The position numbers and the translations under genes were made by a program. Below the pieces are notes generated by a model that ran no database searches, was not told the origin of the DNA, and saw only the letters and a program-made list of their open reading frames with translations. A stretch of 6,012 nt of DNA from JBGSIZ01 sp041742255 (GTDB taxonomy: Bacteria > Pseudomonadota > Alphaproteobacteria > Rhodobacterales > Rhodobacteraceae), in the NCBI GenBank assembly GCA_041742255.1, contig JBGSIZ010000184.1:1-6012 (forward strand), read 5' to 3'. Below, one piece after another: positions 1-6,012 of the stretch (positions are counted from its first letter, which is position 1; every line of letters starts with the position of its first letter).

Positions 1-1
1 G

Positions 2-1213
2 GCGATGGGGGTCATGGGCGCGCGGACCGTCACCGACGCCATCGCCGCCGCCGAGGCCTTTGTGGCCCCGGCCCAGAACCTGACGCTCGCCGATCGCAAC
101 CGCATCGCGTTGAAAACCATCGGGGTCATTCCCCGCCGCGATCCGGCCCACCAAAGTCTGGGCCGCCTGCCAACCTTTGGCTACCGGGCCGAGAACCGGT
201 GGCTGGGCCGGATGCCCTATGCCGACAACCCCGAATTCGTGGACCCGGTGGGCGGCATCGTGGGCAACACCACCAACAAGACCGTGGATCGCCCGTTTCC
301 CAACCATGTGTCGTTTGAATGGGGCGATACCCAGCGGATCAACCGCTGGCTGTTCCTGATGCAGGGCCGCGAGGTGCATACCCGCGAAAGTTTCATCGAG
401 GCGCAACTGGACACGGTCAGTTTCACCGCCCGGTCGCTATTGCCCCTGATCGGGGCCGATCTGTGGTTCACCGGCGACGCCGCCCCTGCAGGCACGCCCG
501 AACGGCAGCGGCAGCGCGCCCTGACCCTGCTGGCCGAATGGAACGGCGAGATGAACGAACATCTGCCCGAACCGTTGATTTATGCCGCGTGGCTGCGCGC
601 GTTGCAGGATCGTCTGATCCGCGACGAAATGGGGCCGCTGGCCCGCGAATTTCCGCAGGTGGAACCGGTGTTCATCGAACGGGTGTTCCGCAATGTGGAC
701 GGCGCGGGCGTGTGGTGCGACGTGATCCAGTCCGCGCCTGTCGAAACCTGCACCGAGATGGCGCAGGCCGCGTTGGACGATGCGCTGGTGTGGATCGAAG
801 ACAGCTATGGCCCCGCGCTCGAATCCCTGCGGTGGGGCGATGCCCATGTCGCCAAACAGGACCATCCGGTTCTGGGATCGGTGCGCGTGCTGAACTGGTT
901 CGTCAATATCCGGCAATCCACCAGCGGCGGCGACAACACCTTGATGCGGGGCCGCACGGCGGGCACGGGCGCGCAACCCTTTGCCAATGTGCATGGCGCG
1001 GCTTACCGTGGGGTGTATGATTTCGCCGATCCGGACAGTTCGGTGTTTGTCACGTCAACCGGCCAATCGGGTCACCCGCTCAGCCGGTATTACGACGATC
1101 AAGGCGAGTTGTGGCGGCGCGGCGAATACATCCCGATGTCGCTGGACCCGCAACTGGCACGGGCGGCGGCGGTGGGGGTCACGATGTTGACCCCCCGCGC
1201 CGCGGACCAATAA
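2..1213 (+). CDS. Penicillin acylase family (Ntn-hydrolase) protein, C-terminal part
   Basis: This is the C-terminal part of a penicillin-amidase-family hydrolase, an enzyme that cleaves amide bonds in beta-lactams, acyl-homoserine lactones or related N-acyl compounds. The frame is open to the first full codon (base 2), so the gene starts upstream; the ATGs at 5 and 14 are internal, as the protein already reads as mid-domain there. Counting from the ATG at base 5, family landmarks are a PAQNLTLADR stretch (22-31), VGGIVGNTTNKTVDRPFPNH (82-101), the WGDAH...DHP segment (277-287), STSGGDNTLMRG (305-316) and GQSGHPLSRYYDDQGELW (353-370). Asn88 is the candidate oxyanion-hole Asn. The signal peptide, alpha subunit, spacer and the Ser that becomes the beta-subunit N-terminus would lie upstream and are not visible. 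Members are normally exported and self-cleaved. The stop is 8 nt from the convergent hflX stop. The family is clear; the substrate cannot be told from this part. Confidence 0.9.
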   Translation, partial: AMGVMGARTVTDAIAAAEAFVAPAQNLTLADRNRIALKTIGVIPRRDPAHQSLGRLPTFGYRAENRWLGRMPYADNPEFVDPVGGIVGNTTNKTVDRPFPNHVSFEWGDTQRINRWLFLMQGREVHTRESFIEAQLDTVSFTARSLLPLIGADLWFTGDAAPAGTPERQRQRALTLLAEWNGEMNEHLPEPLIYAAWLRALQDRLIRDEMGPLAREFPQVEPVFIERVFRNVDGAGVWCDVIQSAPVETCTEMAQAALDDALVWIEDSYGPALESLRWGDAHVAKQDHPVLGSVRVLNWFVNIRQSTSGGDNTLMRGRTAGTGAQPFANVHGAAYRGVYDFADPDSSVFVTSTGQSGHPLSRYYDDQGELWRRGEYIPMSLDPQLARAAAVGVTMLTPRAADQ

Positions 1214-1221
1214 CAGGCAGG

Positions 1222-2493
1222 TCAGAGCCGCAGGAACCGATCCTTTTGCAGGTCGGTCCAAGTCACGGTGATGTGGTAACCATCGTCGCGCGCGTCCTCG
1301 CTCACCACCACGCCTTCTTGAAACAACCAGCCGCGGCCGCGCCCATTGGCATAGGGCACGGTCAGAACTTCGGTGACTTGGGTCGGCCGCAACCGCGCGC
1401 TGATTTCGGCGGTCAGATCGTCGATGCCTTCGCCGGTGACGGCGGATATGGCAATCAGGTTTTCCGTCCGCTCGCCTTGGGTGCGCATGGCCGCGCGGCC
1501 CAGATCGTCCAGCAGGTCGATCTTGTTCCAGACCTCTAGCAGGGGCGCTGTTTCGGCCACGCCAAGCGTGTGCAGAATGGTCATCACATCGCGCGCCTGT
1601 TCTTCGGTCGCGGGGTGGCTGATGTCGCGGACGTGCAGGATCAGATCGGCCTCTAGCACTTCTTCGAGCGTGGCGCGGAAGGCCGCGACCAGTTCGGTGG
1701 GCAAGTCAGAAATGAATCCCACGGTGTCCGACAGGATAATTTCGTCGCCTGTGGGAAGATCAATCCTGCGCATGGTCGGGTCAAGGGTGGCAAAGAGCAT
1801 GTCCTTGGCGAACACATCCGCGCCCGTCAACAGGTTGAACAGGGTCGATTTGCCCGCGTTGGTATAGCCCACCAGCGCCACAATCGGATAGGGCACCTTG
1901 GCCCGTGCGGCGCGGTGCAGCGCGCGGGTTTTCACCACTTTTTCCAGCTTTTCCCGCAGTTTGAGCAGTTGATCGTCAATCGCGCGGCGGTCAGATTCGA
2001 TCTGGGTTTCCCCCGGACCACCCACGAACCCCAAACCGCCCCGTTGCCGTTCAAGGTGGGTCCAGGCCCGGACAAGCCGCGTCCGCTGATAGCTGAGTGC
2101 GGCCATTTCCACCTGAATGACGCCTTCGTTGGTGCGGGCGCGGTCGCTGAAAATTTCAAGGATCAGGCCGGTCCGGTCCAGCAGTTTGACCCCCCATTCT
2201 TCCTCCAGGTTGCGTTGCTGCACGGGGCCGACGGACCCGTCCACCAGCACCAATTCCACCTCGGCGGCCTTGAACCGGGTTTTCAGCTCGGCAATCTTGC
2301 CTTTGCCGAACAACATGCCCGGATGGATGCGGGGCAGCGGCACAATCTCTTCGCCCACGACCTCGATCCGGGGCAATGCCTCGGCGAGCGCCACGGCTTC
2401 GGCCAAGGCGGGAACGGCCGCACGGCGTCGCCGGTCGGATTTGATGTCTGGGTGCAGGACCCAGGCCCGGGTGGCGGGCCTATCGGTTTCCAT
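1222..2493 (-). CDS. hflX: Ribosome-associated GTPase HflX
   Basis: HflX is a cytoplasmic TRAFAC-class GTPase that binds the 50S subunit and, in studied bacteria, splits stalled or stressed ribosomes. The 423-aa product has the whole family layout. The N-terminal HflX domain contains FGKGK (62-66) and the DGSVGPVQQRNLE region (85-97). A helical linker holds the glycine-rich RGGLGFVGGPGETQIE (151-166). The G domain follows, with G1 GYTNAGKST (209-217), switch-I Thr236 in ATLD, G3 DTVGF (256-260), G4 NKID (323-326) and G5 ISA (349-351). A short C-terminal domain ends in DRFLRL. The ATG at 2493 lies 5 nt after the hfq stop. Only a weak GGTGA, inside the last hfq codons about 12 nt upstream, could serve as ribosome binding site, so translation is probably coupled to hfq. 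The hfq-hflX order matches enterobacteria. No key residue is missing. No terminator hairpin with a U-run is visible in the 8 nt after the stop. Confidence 0.97.
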   Translation of the reverse strand: METDRPATRAWVLHPDIKSDRRRRAAVPALAEAVALAEALPRIEVVGEEIVPLPRIHPGMLFGKGKIAELKTRFKAAEVELVLVDGSVGPVQQRNLEEEWGVKLLDRTGLILEIFSDRARTNEGVIQVEMAALSYQRTRLVRAWTHLERQRGGLGFVGGPGETQIESDRRAIDDQLLKLREKLEKVVKTRALHRAARAKVPYPIVALVGYTNAGKSTLFNLLTGADVFAKDMLFATLDPTMRRIDLPTGDEIILSDTVGFISDLPTELVAAFRATLEEVLEADLILHVRDISHPATEEQARDVMTILHTLGVAETAPLLEVWNKIDLLDDLGRAAMRTQGERTENLIAISAVTGEGIDDLTAEISARLRPTQVTEVLTVPYANGRGRGWLFQEGVVVSEDARDDGYHITVTWTDLQKDRFLRL

Positions 2494-2498
2494 AGTGA

Positions 2499-2732
2499 TT
2501 ATTCTTCACCGTCATACAGGCTGATCGGTTGGGCCGGCATGATCGTGGAAATGGCACTTTTGTAGACCAGTTGCGATTGGCCATCCCGGCGCAACAACAC
2601 GCAAAAGCTGTCAAACCAGGTGATGACACCCTGAAGTTTGACACCGTTGATCAGAAAGATCGTCACCGGCACCTTGGTCTTGCGGACGTGGTTGAGAAAA
2701 GCGTCCTGAAGGTTTTGCTTGTCAGCTGCCAT
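2499..2732 (-). CDS. hfq: RNA chaperone Hfq
   Basis: Hfq is a hexameric Sm-like protein that pairs small RNAs with mRNAs and affects their stability. The 77-aa product has an N-terminal helix with QNLQDAFLNHVR (6-17), then the Sm1 region with FLINGVKLQG (26-35) and FDSF (40-43), then the Sm2 region YKSAIS (57-62). Gln9 and Asp10 match E. coli Gln8 and Asp9 of the proximal face; Arg17, Lys18 and Lys20 form the basic rim; Phe26 takes the place of Tyr25 on the distal face. There is one extra residue before Sm2 and a short acidic tail (LYDGEE) instead of the long E. coli tail. Ser59 stands where the family motif has His (YKH). The start at 2732 is preferred over in-frame ATGs at 2810 and 2777: it has a good AAGGGA 6 nt upstream, and homology begins there. 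hflX follows after 5 nt. In alphaproteobacteria this gene has also been called nrfA, for its effect on nif gene expression. Confidence 0.97.
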   Translation of the reverse strand: MAADKQNLQDAFLNHVRKTKVPVTIFLINGVKLQGVITWFDSFCVLLRRDGQSQLVYKSAISTIMPAQPISLYDGEE

Positions 2733-2740
2733 TTGGCATC

Positions 2741-2755
2741 CCTTTTCTTGTTCTT
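2741..2755 (-). promoter_or_regulatory. A-rich hfq leader site with Shine-Dalgarno; possible Hfq (ARN)n binding site
   Basis: Read on the minus strand, these 15 nt are AAGAACAAGAAAAGG. They form five consecutive A-R-N triplets, and the 3' end contributes most of the AAGGGA Shine-Dalgarno sequence 6 nt before the hfq ATG. The distal face of proteobacterial Hfq binds A-R-N repeats, and Hfq is known to repress its own translation in E. coli and Sinorhizobium meliloti. The ribosome binding role is well supported by position. The autoregulatory role is an inference, and part of the purine content is simply the Shine-Dalgarno itself. Confidence 0.5.
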
Positions 2756-2769
2756 GACGTGTGTCGTGC

Positions 2770-2785
2770 GGGACCATCCGGCCCC
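2770..2785 (-). other. Small hairpin in the hfq leader
   Basis: In the minus-strand transcript, GGGGCC (2785-2780) can pair with GGUCCC (2775-2770) across a GGAU tetraloop. This gives six pairs including one G-U. No U-run follows, so it is not an intrinsic terminator for trkH. It lies about 37 nt upstream of the hfq start and would sit just 5' of the A-rich ribosome binding region. Short GC-rich hairpins arise easily by chance in DNA of this composition, so function is uncertain. Confidence 0.3.
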
Positions 2786-2799
2786 CTGTTCCGCGTCCG

Positions 2800-2828
2800 A
2801 GTATGTCCAACCAGCGGCGGAGTTTCCA
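2800..2828 (-). promoter_or_regulatory. Candidate sigma-70-type promoter for hfq-hflX
   Basis: On the minus strand, TGGAAA (2828-2823) is followed after 17 nt by CATACT (2805-2800). Each matches four of six consensus positions at ideal spacing. Transcription would start near 2793 and give a leader of about 60 nt. This is the only intergenic gap in the minus-strand cluster long enough (113 nt) to hold a full promoter and leader, and hfq usually has its own promoter. The match is weak; hfq could instead be served by read-through from trkH or by another site. Confidence 0.25.
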
Positions 2829-2845
2829 GCCCCAAAATCAAGGCC

Positions 2846-4366
2846 CTAGTTGCGCCAGAAATCGGGGTTCAAGAGTGCGATAATCGCCAGCGCCTCGAGC
2901 CGGCCCAGCACCATGGCGGCCGCGAGGATCAACTTGGCCCCGTCCGGAATTCCCGCGATGGAAATAGGGGCCTCGGCCGCCACAACCGCAAGGGGGCCCG
3001 TCGTGGACAAGGCCGCAACCGCCAGCACGAGCGCGTTTTCAAACTGCACCCCGGCCAGCGACAAGGCCACCAAAACCCCTGCGATGGACAGCGCAAAAAG
3101 CATGAAAAATATCCACGCCACATAGGCCCCTTGCCGCCGGATCTGGCGCGCCTCGCGGCCCGAACCGCCGACCGAATGGGGATGCACCAGCCGTTCCAAT
3201 TCGCGTTCGCCGTGCCGCAGCAACGCATAGACCCGCAGCAATTTGACCCCGCCCGCCGTGGTGGCGATGCCCCCCCCAACCAGCGACAACCCGACCAGCA
3301 ACAGCCCCGGTTGCGACAATCCGGACCAATCCGTGGAGCCGAGCCAGTAGCGGGATTCGAACCCCGTGGTGGACACGAACGACACAACCGTGAAAAACCC
3401 ACCCCAGAGCGCCTGTGCCGCAGGACCAAAGCCCGTGGGCGTGTTTTCCGTAACCGCCCCGAAAAAATGCCGCAAAAACAACAACGCGGTAACCGACCCG
3501 ATCAGCGCGACGGCCAGCCGGACCTCTGGATCGCGCCCGATCCAGACCTTGGTCTCGCCCAGTATCCCCCGGCTGAACGTCAGCCGCGACAAGGCAAAGG
3601 CCCAGAATAGCACCATGAACGCCTCGCCCGCGAAACCGCTGTTGGCCGCGTAGGTGCCGCCCACGGGCGATATGCCTGACGTGGACATGACCGCCATCGC
3701 GTGACACAGCGCGACAAACCCAACCTCGCCCGCCAGCAGCAGGCATAGCCACAGCACGAATGTCAGGCCCACATAGATCGGCCCCAGCCGGAACGTGAAC
3801 CGCACCAGCCGTTCGGCAGGGTCCACGATGCGAGCGATCTGGCTGAAGGTGCGGGTCCCGTCGCCCATTGTGCCTGCCGACTGGACCTCGAATCCGCCAA
3901 GGTTCATCGGCGCCAGAATGGCCACCGCCGTCACCCAAGCGAACAATCCACCAAGCCAGCCAACAACCGACCGCCACAGGTGCAATGCAGGCGACAGGCG
4001 CAATGGATTGTCATAAATCGTGGCCCCCGTGGTGGTCAGGCTGCTGACCATTTCGAACCATGCATCCAGAAGCGTGGTGCGCCCCACCGCCTCATGGAAC
4101 GGAATGGCCAGCATCAGGGGCAACACGGTGAACGCGGCCAGCAAGGTGGTCAGGTGCGACCGCGCCGCACTGCTGGGGTGATAGCCGCCCATGGCAATGC
4201 CGATCAGCACGGTCAGCATGAAAAACAGGATCGCGGCATACAGAAACGCCCGCGCCGTTGCCAGATCGTCGATCATCGCCCCGTAAACAGCAGGCACCAG
4301 CATCGCCAGCGACCCGATCCCCATCAGGAGAACAAAGAACGGAACCGAGGCGATCCGCGAAATCAT
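2846..4366 (-). CDS. trkH: Trk potassium uptake channel subunit TrkH
   Basis: TrkH is the inner-membrane ion-conducting subunit of the Trk K+ uptake system, gated by the cytoplasmic TrkA ring. The 506-aa product is hydrophobic throughout and shows the four-fold pore repeat. The selectivity-filter loops are SLTTTGATIYD (Gly114), VMSTSGISPVG (Gly231), FVSTTGFES (Gly335) and ALSTTGPLA (Gly457). The third repeat contains GGGIATTAGGVKLLR (364-378), which includes the intramembrane gating-loop region. The end GRLEALAIIALLNPDFWRN is typical of the family. Length is close to E. coli TrkH (483 aa). The ATG at 4366 comes one nucleotide after the trkA stop, with no clear ribosome binding site, so translation is probably coupled. 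Extending the frame upstream would only add residues read from the trkA end. A run of eight G encodes Gly364-366. KtrB/TrkG are related alternatives, but the adjacent two-domain TrkA fits TrkH. Confidence 0.96.
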   Translation of the reverse strand: MISRIASVPFFVLLMGIGSLAMLVPAVYGAMIDDLATARAFLYAAILFFMLTVLIGIAMGGYHPSSAARSHLTTLLAAFTVLPLMLAIPFHEAVGRTTLLDAWFEMVSSLTTTGATIYDNPLRLSPALHLWRSVVGWLGGLFAWVTAVAILAPMNLGGFEVQSAGTMGDGTRTFSQIARIVDPAERLVRFTFRLGPIYVGLTFVLWLCLLLAGEVGFVALCHAMAVMSTSGISPVGGTYAANSGFAGEAFMVLFWAFALSRLTFSRGILGETKVWIGRDPEVRLAVALIGSVTALLFLRHFFGAVTENTPTGFGPAAQALWGGFFTVVSFVSTTGFESRYWLGSTDWSGLSQPGLLLVGLSLVGGGIATTAGGVKLLRVYALLRHGERELERLVHPHSVGGSGREARQIRRQGAYVAWIFFMLFALSIAGVLVALSLAGVQFENALVLAVAALSTTGPLAVVAAEAPISIAGIPDGAKLILAAAMVLGRLEALAIIALLNPDFWRN

Positions 4367-4367
4367 G

Positions 4368-5744
4368 TCAGAAAAAGTCGATGGAGACCTGCAACAGCCG
4401 CTCCACCTCGGGCACATCGGCGGCCATGGTGAACAGGGCAATCACATCGCCTTCGTCGATCCGCAGGGTTCCGGTGGGTTTGGTCGGCACCCCGTTTTTC
4501 ATGACCGACCCCAACAACACGCCTTCGGGGAAGGAAATATCGCGCACCTTTTGGCCTGCGATGGGCGATGTGCCCAGCACCTGCGCCTCGATCATCTCGG
4601 CTTCGGCATCGCCGATGGAATAGACGCCCCGCACCCGGCCATGCCGGATGTGTCGCAGGATGGACGACACCGTGGTCGCGCGGGGGTTGATATAGGCGTC
4701 CACATCCAGCGCGGCCATCAATGGGATCAGCGTCGGATCGTTGATCAGACAAATCGCCATTTTGCTGCCCATTGCCTTGGCCCGGACGGCCACCAGCATG
4801 TTGGTCTTGTCGTCATCCGTCACTGCCAGAACGGCGTCGGCGGTGGCCACGTTCGCCTCGGTCAACAAGGCCGCATCAAGTCCGTCGCCGTTCAGAACAA
4901 TCGTTCGGTCCAGCGCATCGGCGGCCAGTTCGGCGCGGGCGCGGTCGCGTTCAATCACCTTGACTCGGACGCGGGACGTTTGTGCCTCGAGCGCCTGTGC
5001 CACGCCCAGCCCAACATTGCCGCCACCGATGATGACGATGCGTTCCTGTTTGGCGTGGCTTTTGCCAAAGATTTCCAGCGTCCGGCCCACATCGGCGGTG
5101 TCGCTGAACACATAGCAATCGTCGCCCGCGAAAATCTGGTCGCCGGGGGCCGGGGCGAACAATGTGCCTTCGCGGCGGATGCCCACCACAATGGCGCGCA
5201 GGGTGGAAAACAGGTCTGACAACTGGCGCAGGGGCGTGTTGATCACGGGGCAATCCGCGTCAATGTTGATCCCCAGCAACTGCGCCTTGCCCCCGAAAAA
5301 GCTTTCAGTGTCAAAGGCAGACGGGGCGGCCAGACGTTGCAAGGCGGCCTCGGCCACCTCTTTTTCCGGGGAAATCACCACGTCGATGGGCATGTGATCG
5401 CGGCGATACAGGTCGGAATACATCGCCTCCAGATAGGATTGGCTGCGGATGCGGGCGATCTTGCGCTGCACCGAAAACACCGAATGGGCCACCTGACAGG
5501 TGACCATGTTGACCTCGTCGGAATGGGTGGCGGCAATCACCATATCGGCGTCCCCGGCCCCGGCCCGGTCCAGCACATCGGGATAGGACGCATGGCCCAC
5601 GATGCCATTCACATCCAGCGTTTCGATGGCCCGCCGGATCAGGTCCGGGTTGTGGTCCACCACGGTCACGTCGTTGCGTTCACCCGACAGATGCCGGGCG
5701 ATTTGCCAACCGACCTGCCCCGCGCCGCAAATGATGACTTTCAT
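4368..5744 (-). CDS. trkA: Trk system potassium transporter regulatory subunit TrkA
   Basis: TrkA is a peripheral, nucleotide-binding protein whose RCK domains form the ring that gates TrkH in response to bound nucleotides. The 458-aa product has the full duplicated layout, about the E. coli length (458 aa). The first Rossmann domain has GAGQVG (7-12) and acidic Asp30 ending strand 2; the first TrkA_C domain spans about 143-226. The second Rossmann domain has GGGNVG (240-245) and acidic Glu265; the second TrkA_C domain spans about 375-457. The start at 5744 has a good GAGGAA 5 nt upstream and begins directly with the first strand (MKVIICGAG). The stop is one nucleotide before the trkH ATG. 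The gene follows ntrX by 51 nt with no terminator visible, so it may be read as part of the ntrX transcript. Nothing is truncated or missing. Confidence 0.97.
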   Translation of the reverse strand: MKVIICGAGQVGWQIARHLSGERNDVTVVDHNPDLIRRAIETLDVNGIVGHASYPDVLDRAGAGDADMVIAATHSDEVNMVTCQVAHSVFSVQRKIARIRSQSYLEAMYSDLYRRDHMPIDVVISPEKEVAEAALQRLAAPSAFDTESFFGGKAQLLGINIDADCPVINTPLRQLSDLFSTLRAIVVGIRREGTLFAPAPGDQIFAGDDCYVFSDTADVGRTLEIFGKSHAKQERIVIIGGGNVGLGVAQALEAQTSRVRVKVIERDRARAELAADALDRTIVLNGDGLDAALLTEANVATADAVLAVTDDDKTNMLVAVRAKAMGSKMAICLINDPTLIPLMAALDVDAYINPRATTVSSILRHIRHGRVRGVYSIGDAEAEMIEAQVLGTSPIAGQKVRDISFPEGVLLGSVMKNGVPTKPTGTLRIDEGDVIALFTMAADVPEVERLLQVSIDFF

Positions 5745-5749
5745 ATCTG

Positions 5750-5755
5750 TTCCTC
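5750..5755 (-). promoter_or_regulatory. trkA ribosome binding site
   Basis: GAGGAA on the minus strand, 5 nt before the ATG at 5744, is a strong Shine-Dalgarno sequence and fixes the trkA start. It contrasts with trkH, which has no clear site of its own. Confidence 0.8.
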
Positions 5756-5795
5756 ATACCGCACGCCGACGTCGTGCCAGAGGCAGCATAGGGGG

Positions 5796-6012
5796 TCAAT
5801 CATCCATGTCGTCCTCGATATAGGCGACGCGCGCGCCTGCCTTGTTGGTGGTGACCACACCCAGCGATTTCAATTTGCGGTGCAGGGCCGACCGTTCCAT
5901 GCCAACAAACGCCGCGGTGCGGCTGATGTTGCCGCCAAAGCGGTTGATCTGGGTCAGCAGGTATTCACGCTCGAACAGCTCGCGCGCCTCACGCAGCGGC
6001 AGCGTGGCCAAG
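5796..6012 (-). CDS. ntrX: Nitrogen regulation response regulator NtrX, C-terminal end
   Basis: This is the C-terminal end of NtrX, the DNA-binding response regulator of the NtrYX two-component system, linked in alphaproteobacteria to nitrogen metabolism, respiration and envelope functions. Only the last 71 residues are visible; the frame runs off the right edge, so the receiver and AAA+ domains lie outside. A TTG at 6011-6009 is an internal Leu codon, not a start. The visible part begins with LPLREARELFEREYLLTQ, followed by a Fis-type helix-turn-helix, roughly residues 29-50 (NISRTAAFVGMERSALHRKL). It ends in a short acidic tail (YIEDDMDD). NtrC also ends in a Fis-type domain, but the LREARELFEREYL lead-in and the neighbouring trkA favour NtrX. 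The partner kinase gene ntrY would be expected further upstream. Confidence 0.88.
   Translation of the reverse strand, partial: LATLPLREARELFEREYLLTQINRFGGNISRTAAFVGMERSALHRKLKSLGVVTTNKAGARVAYIEDDMDD

Noticed and set aside
2733..2810. In-frame N-terminal extension of hfq by 26 residues
   Set aside because: Homology to Hfq begins at the Met at 2732, which has a good AAGGGA. The extension has no resemblance to Hfq and would include the likely leader.
2759..3610. Plus-strand open frame (283 codons) opposite trkH and the hfq leader
   Set aside because: It is very rich in Arg, Gln and Pro, has no domain and lies opposite trkH, whose four pore loops are intact. It is a shadow frame.
3039..3977. 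Minus-strand open frame (312 codons) in another frame of trkH
   Set aside because: It lies fully within trkH in a different frame, with low-complexity Gly/Arg/Ala composition and no domain.
4367..4441. Upstream extension of trkH to a Met at 4441
   Set aside because: The extra 25 residues are the trkA C-terminus read in another frame (Pro/Cys/Ser-rich). The Met at 4366 begins the first hydrophobic segment.
4365..5219. Long plus-strand open frame (284 codons) opposite trkA
   Set aside because: It is antisense to a complete, well-conserved trkA. It is rich in His, Gln and Arg, with no recognisable domain. This is what GC-rich codon bias gives on the opposite strand.
5761..5777. Inverted repeat GCACG / CGTGC in the ntrX-trkA gap
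   Set aside because: The stem has only 5 pairs with a 7-nt loop, and no U-run follows on either strand. It is not a terminator, and repeats of this size are common by chance.
5764..5779. Sigma-54-like sequence TGGCACG-N4-CGGC upstream of trkA
   Set aside because: It keeps GG and GC at 10-nt spacing, but lacks the TT of the -12 element. The implied start near 5753 would cut into the trkA Shine-Dalgarno at 5755-5750, so it is probably chance.
6009..6011. TTG as a start codon of a 71-residue protein
   Set aside because: The sequence is the conserved end of NtrX and the frame continues past the window edge; this codon is an internal Leu.

Overview
This GC-rich, tightly packed window looks like the chromosome of an alphaproteobacterium, most likely of the Rhodobacteraceae (Roseobacter/Rhodobacter group). 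Three observations support this. The order ntrX-trkA-trkH-hfq-hflX on one strand is the order I recall from that family. Hfq has the alphaproteobacterial form, with an extra residue in the loop before the Sm2 motif and no long C-terminal tail. The NtrX, TrkA and HflX sequences also read as that family. The taxonomic call comes from recalled sequence resemblance, not from a database search.

Layout: five genes lie on the minus strand and read from right to left. They are the C-terminal end of ntrX (cut by the right edge), trkA (458 aa), trkH (506 aa), hfq (77 aa) and hflX (423 aa). Spacing is 51 nt (ntrX-trkA), 1 nt (trkA-trkH), 113 nt (trkH-hfq) and 5 nt (hfq-hflX). This suggests two translationally coupled pairs, with the only roomy regulatory gap in front of hfq. 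On the plus strand at the left edge is the C-terminal part of a penicillin-acylase-family (Ntn) hydrolase. It converges on hflX with only 8 nt between the stop codons. No stretch over 300 nt lacks a gene, and I see no tRNA, rRNA, insertion sequence, CRISPR array or phage remnant.

Functionally, NtrX is the response regulator of the NtrYX two-component system. TrkA and TrkH together form a potassium uptake system: TrkH is the membrane channel subunit and TrkA its cytoplasmic nucleotide-binding gating ring. Hfq is the RNA chaperone for small-RNA regulation, and HflX is a ribosome-associated GTPase. The shared theme is nitrogen, ion and stress homeostasis plus post-transcriptional control. The acylase is unrelated and probably just a neighbour.

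I found no undescribed system. The points worth a second look are small. The hfq leader carries five consecutive A-R-N triplets reaching into the Shine-Dalgarno sequence, a plausible Hfq autoregulatory site. Hfq has Ser where the conserved YKH motif has His. The trkH coding sequence contains a run of eight G.
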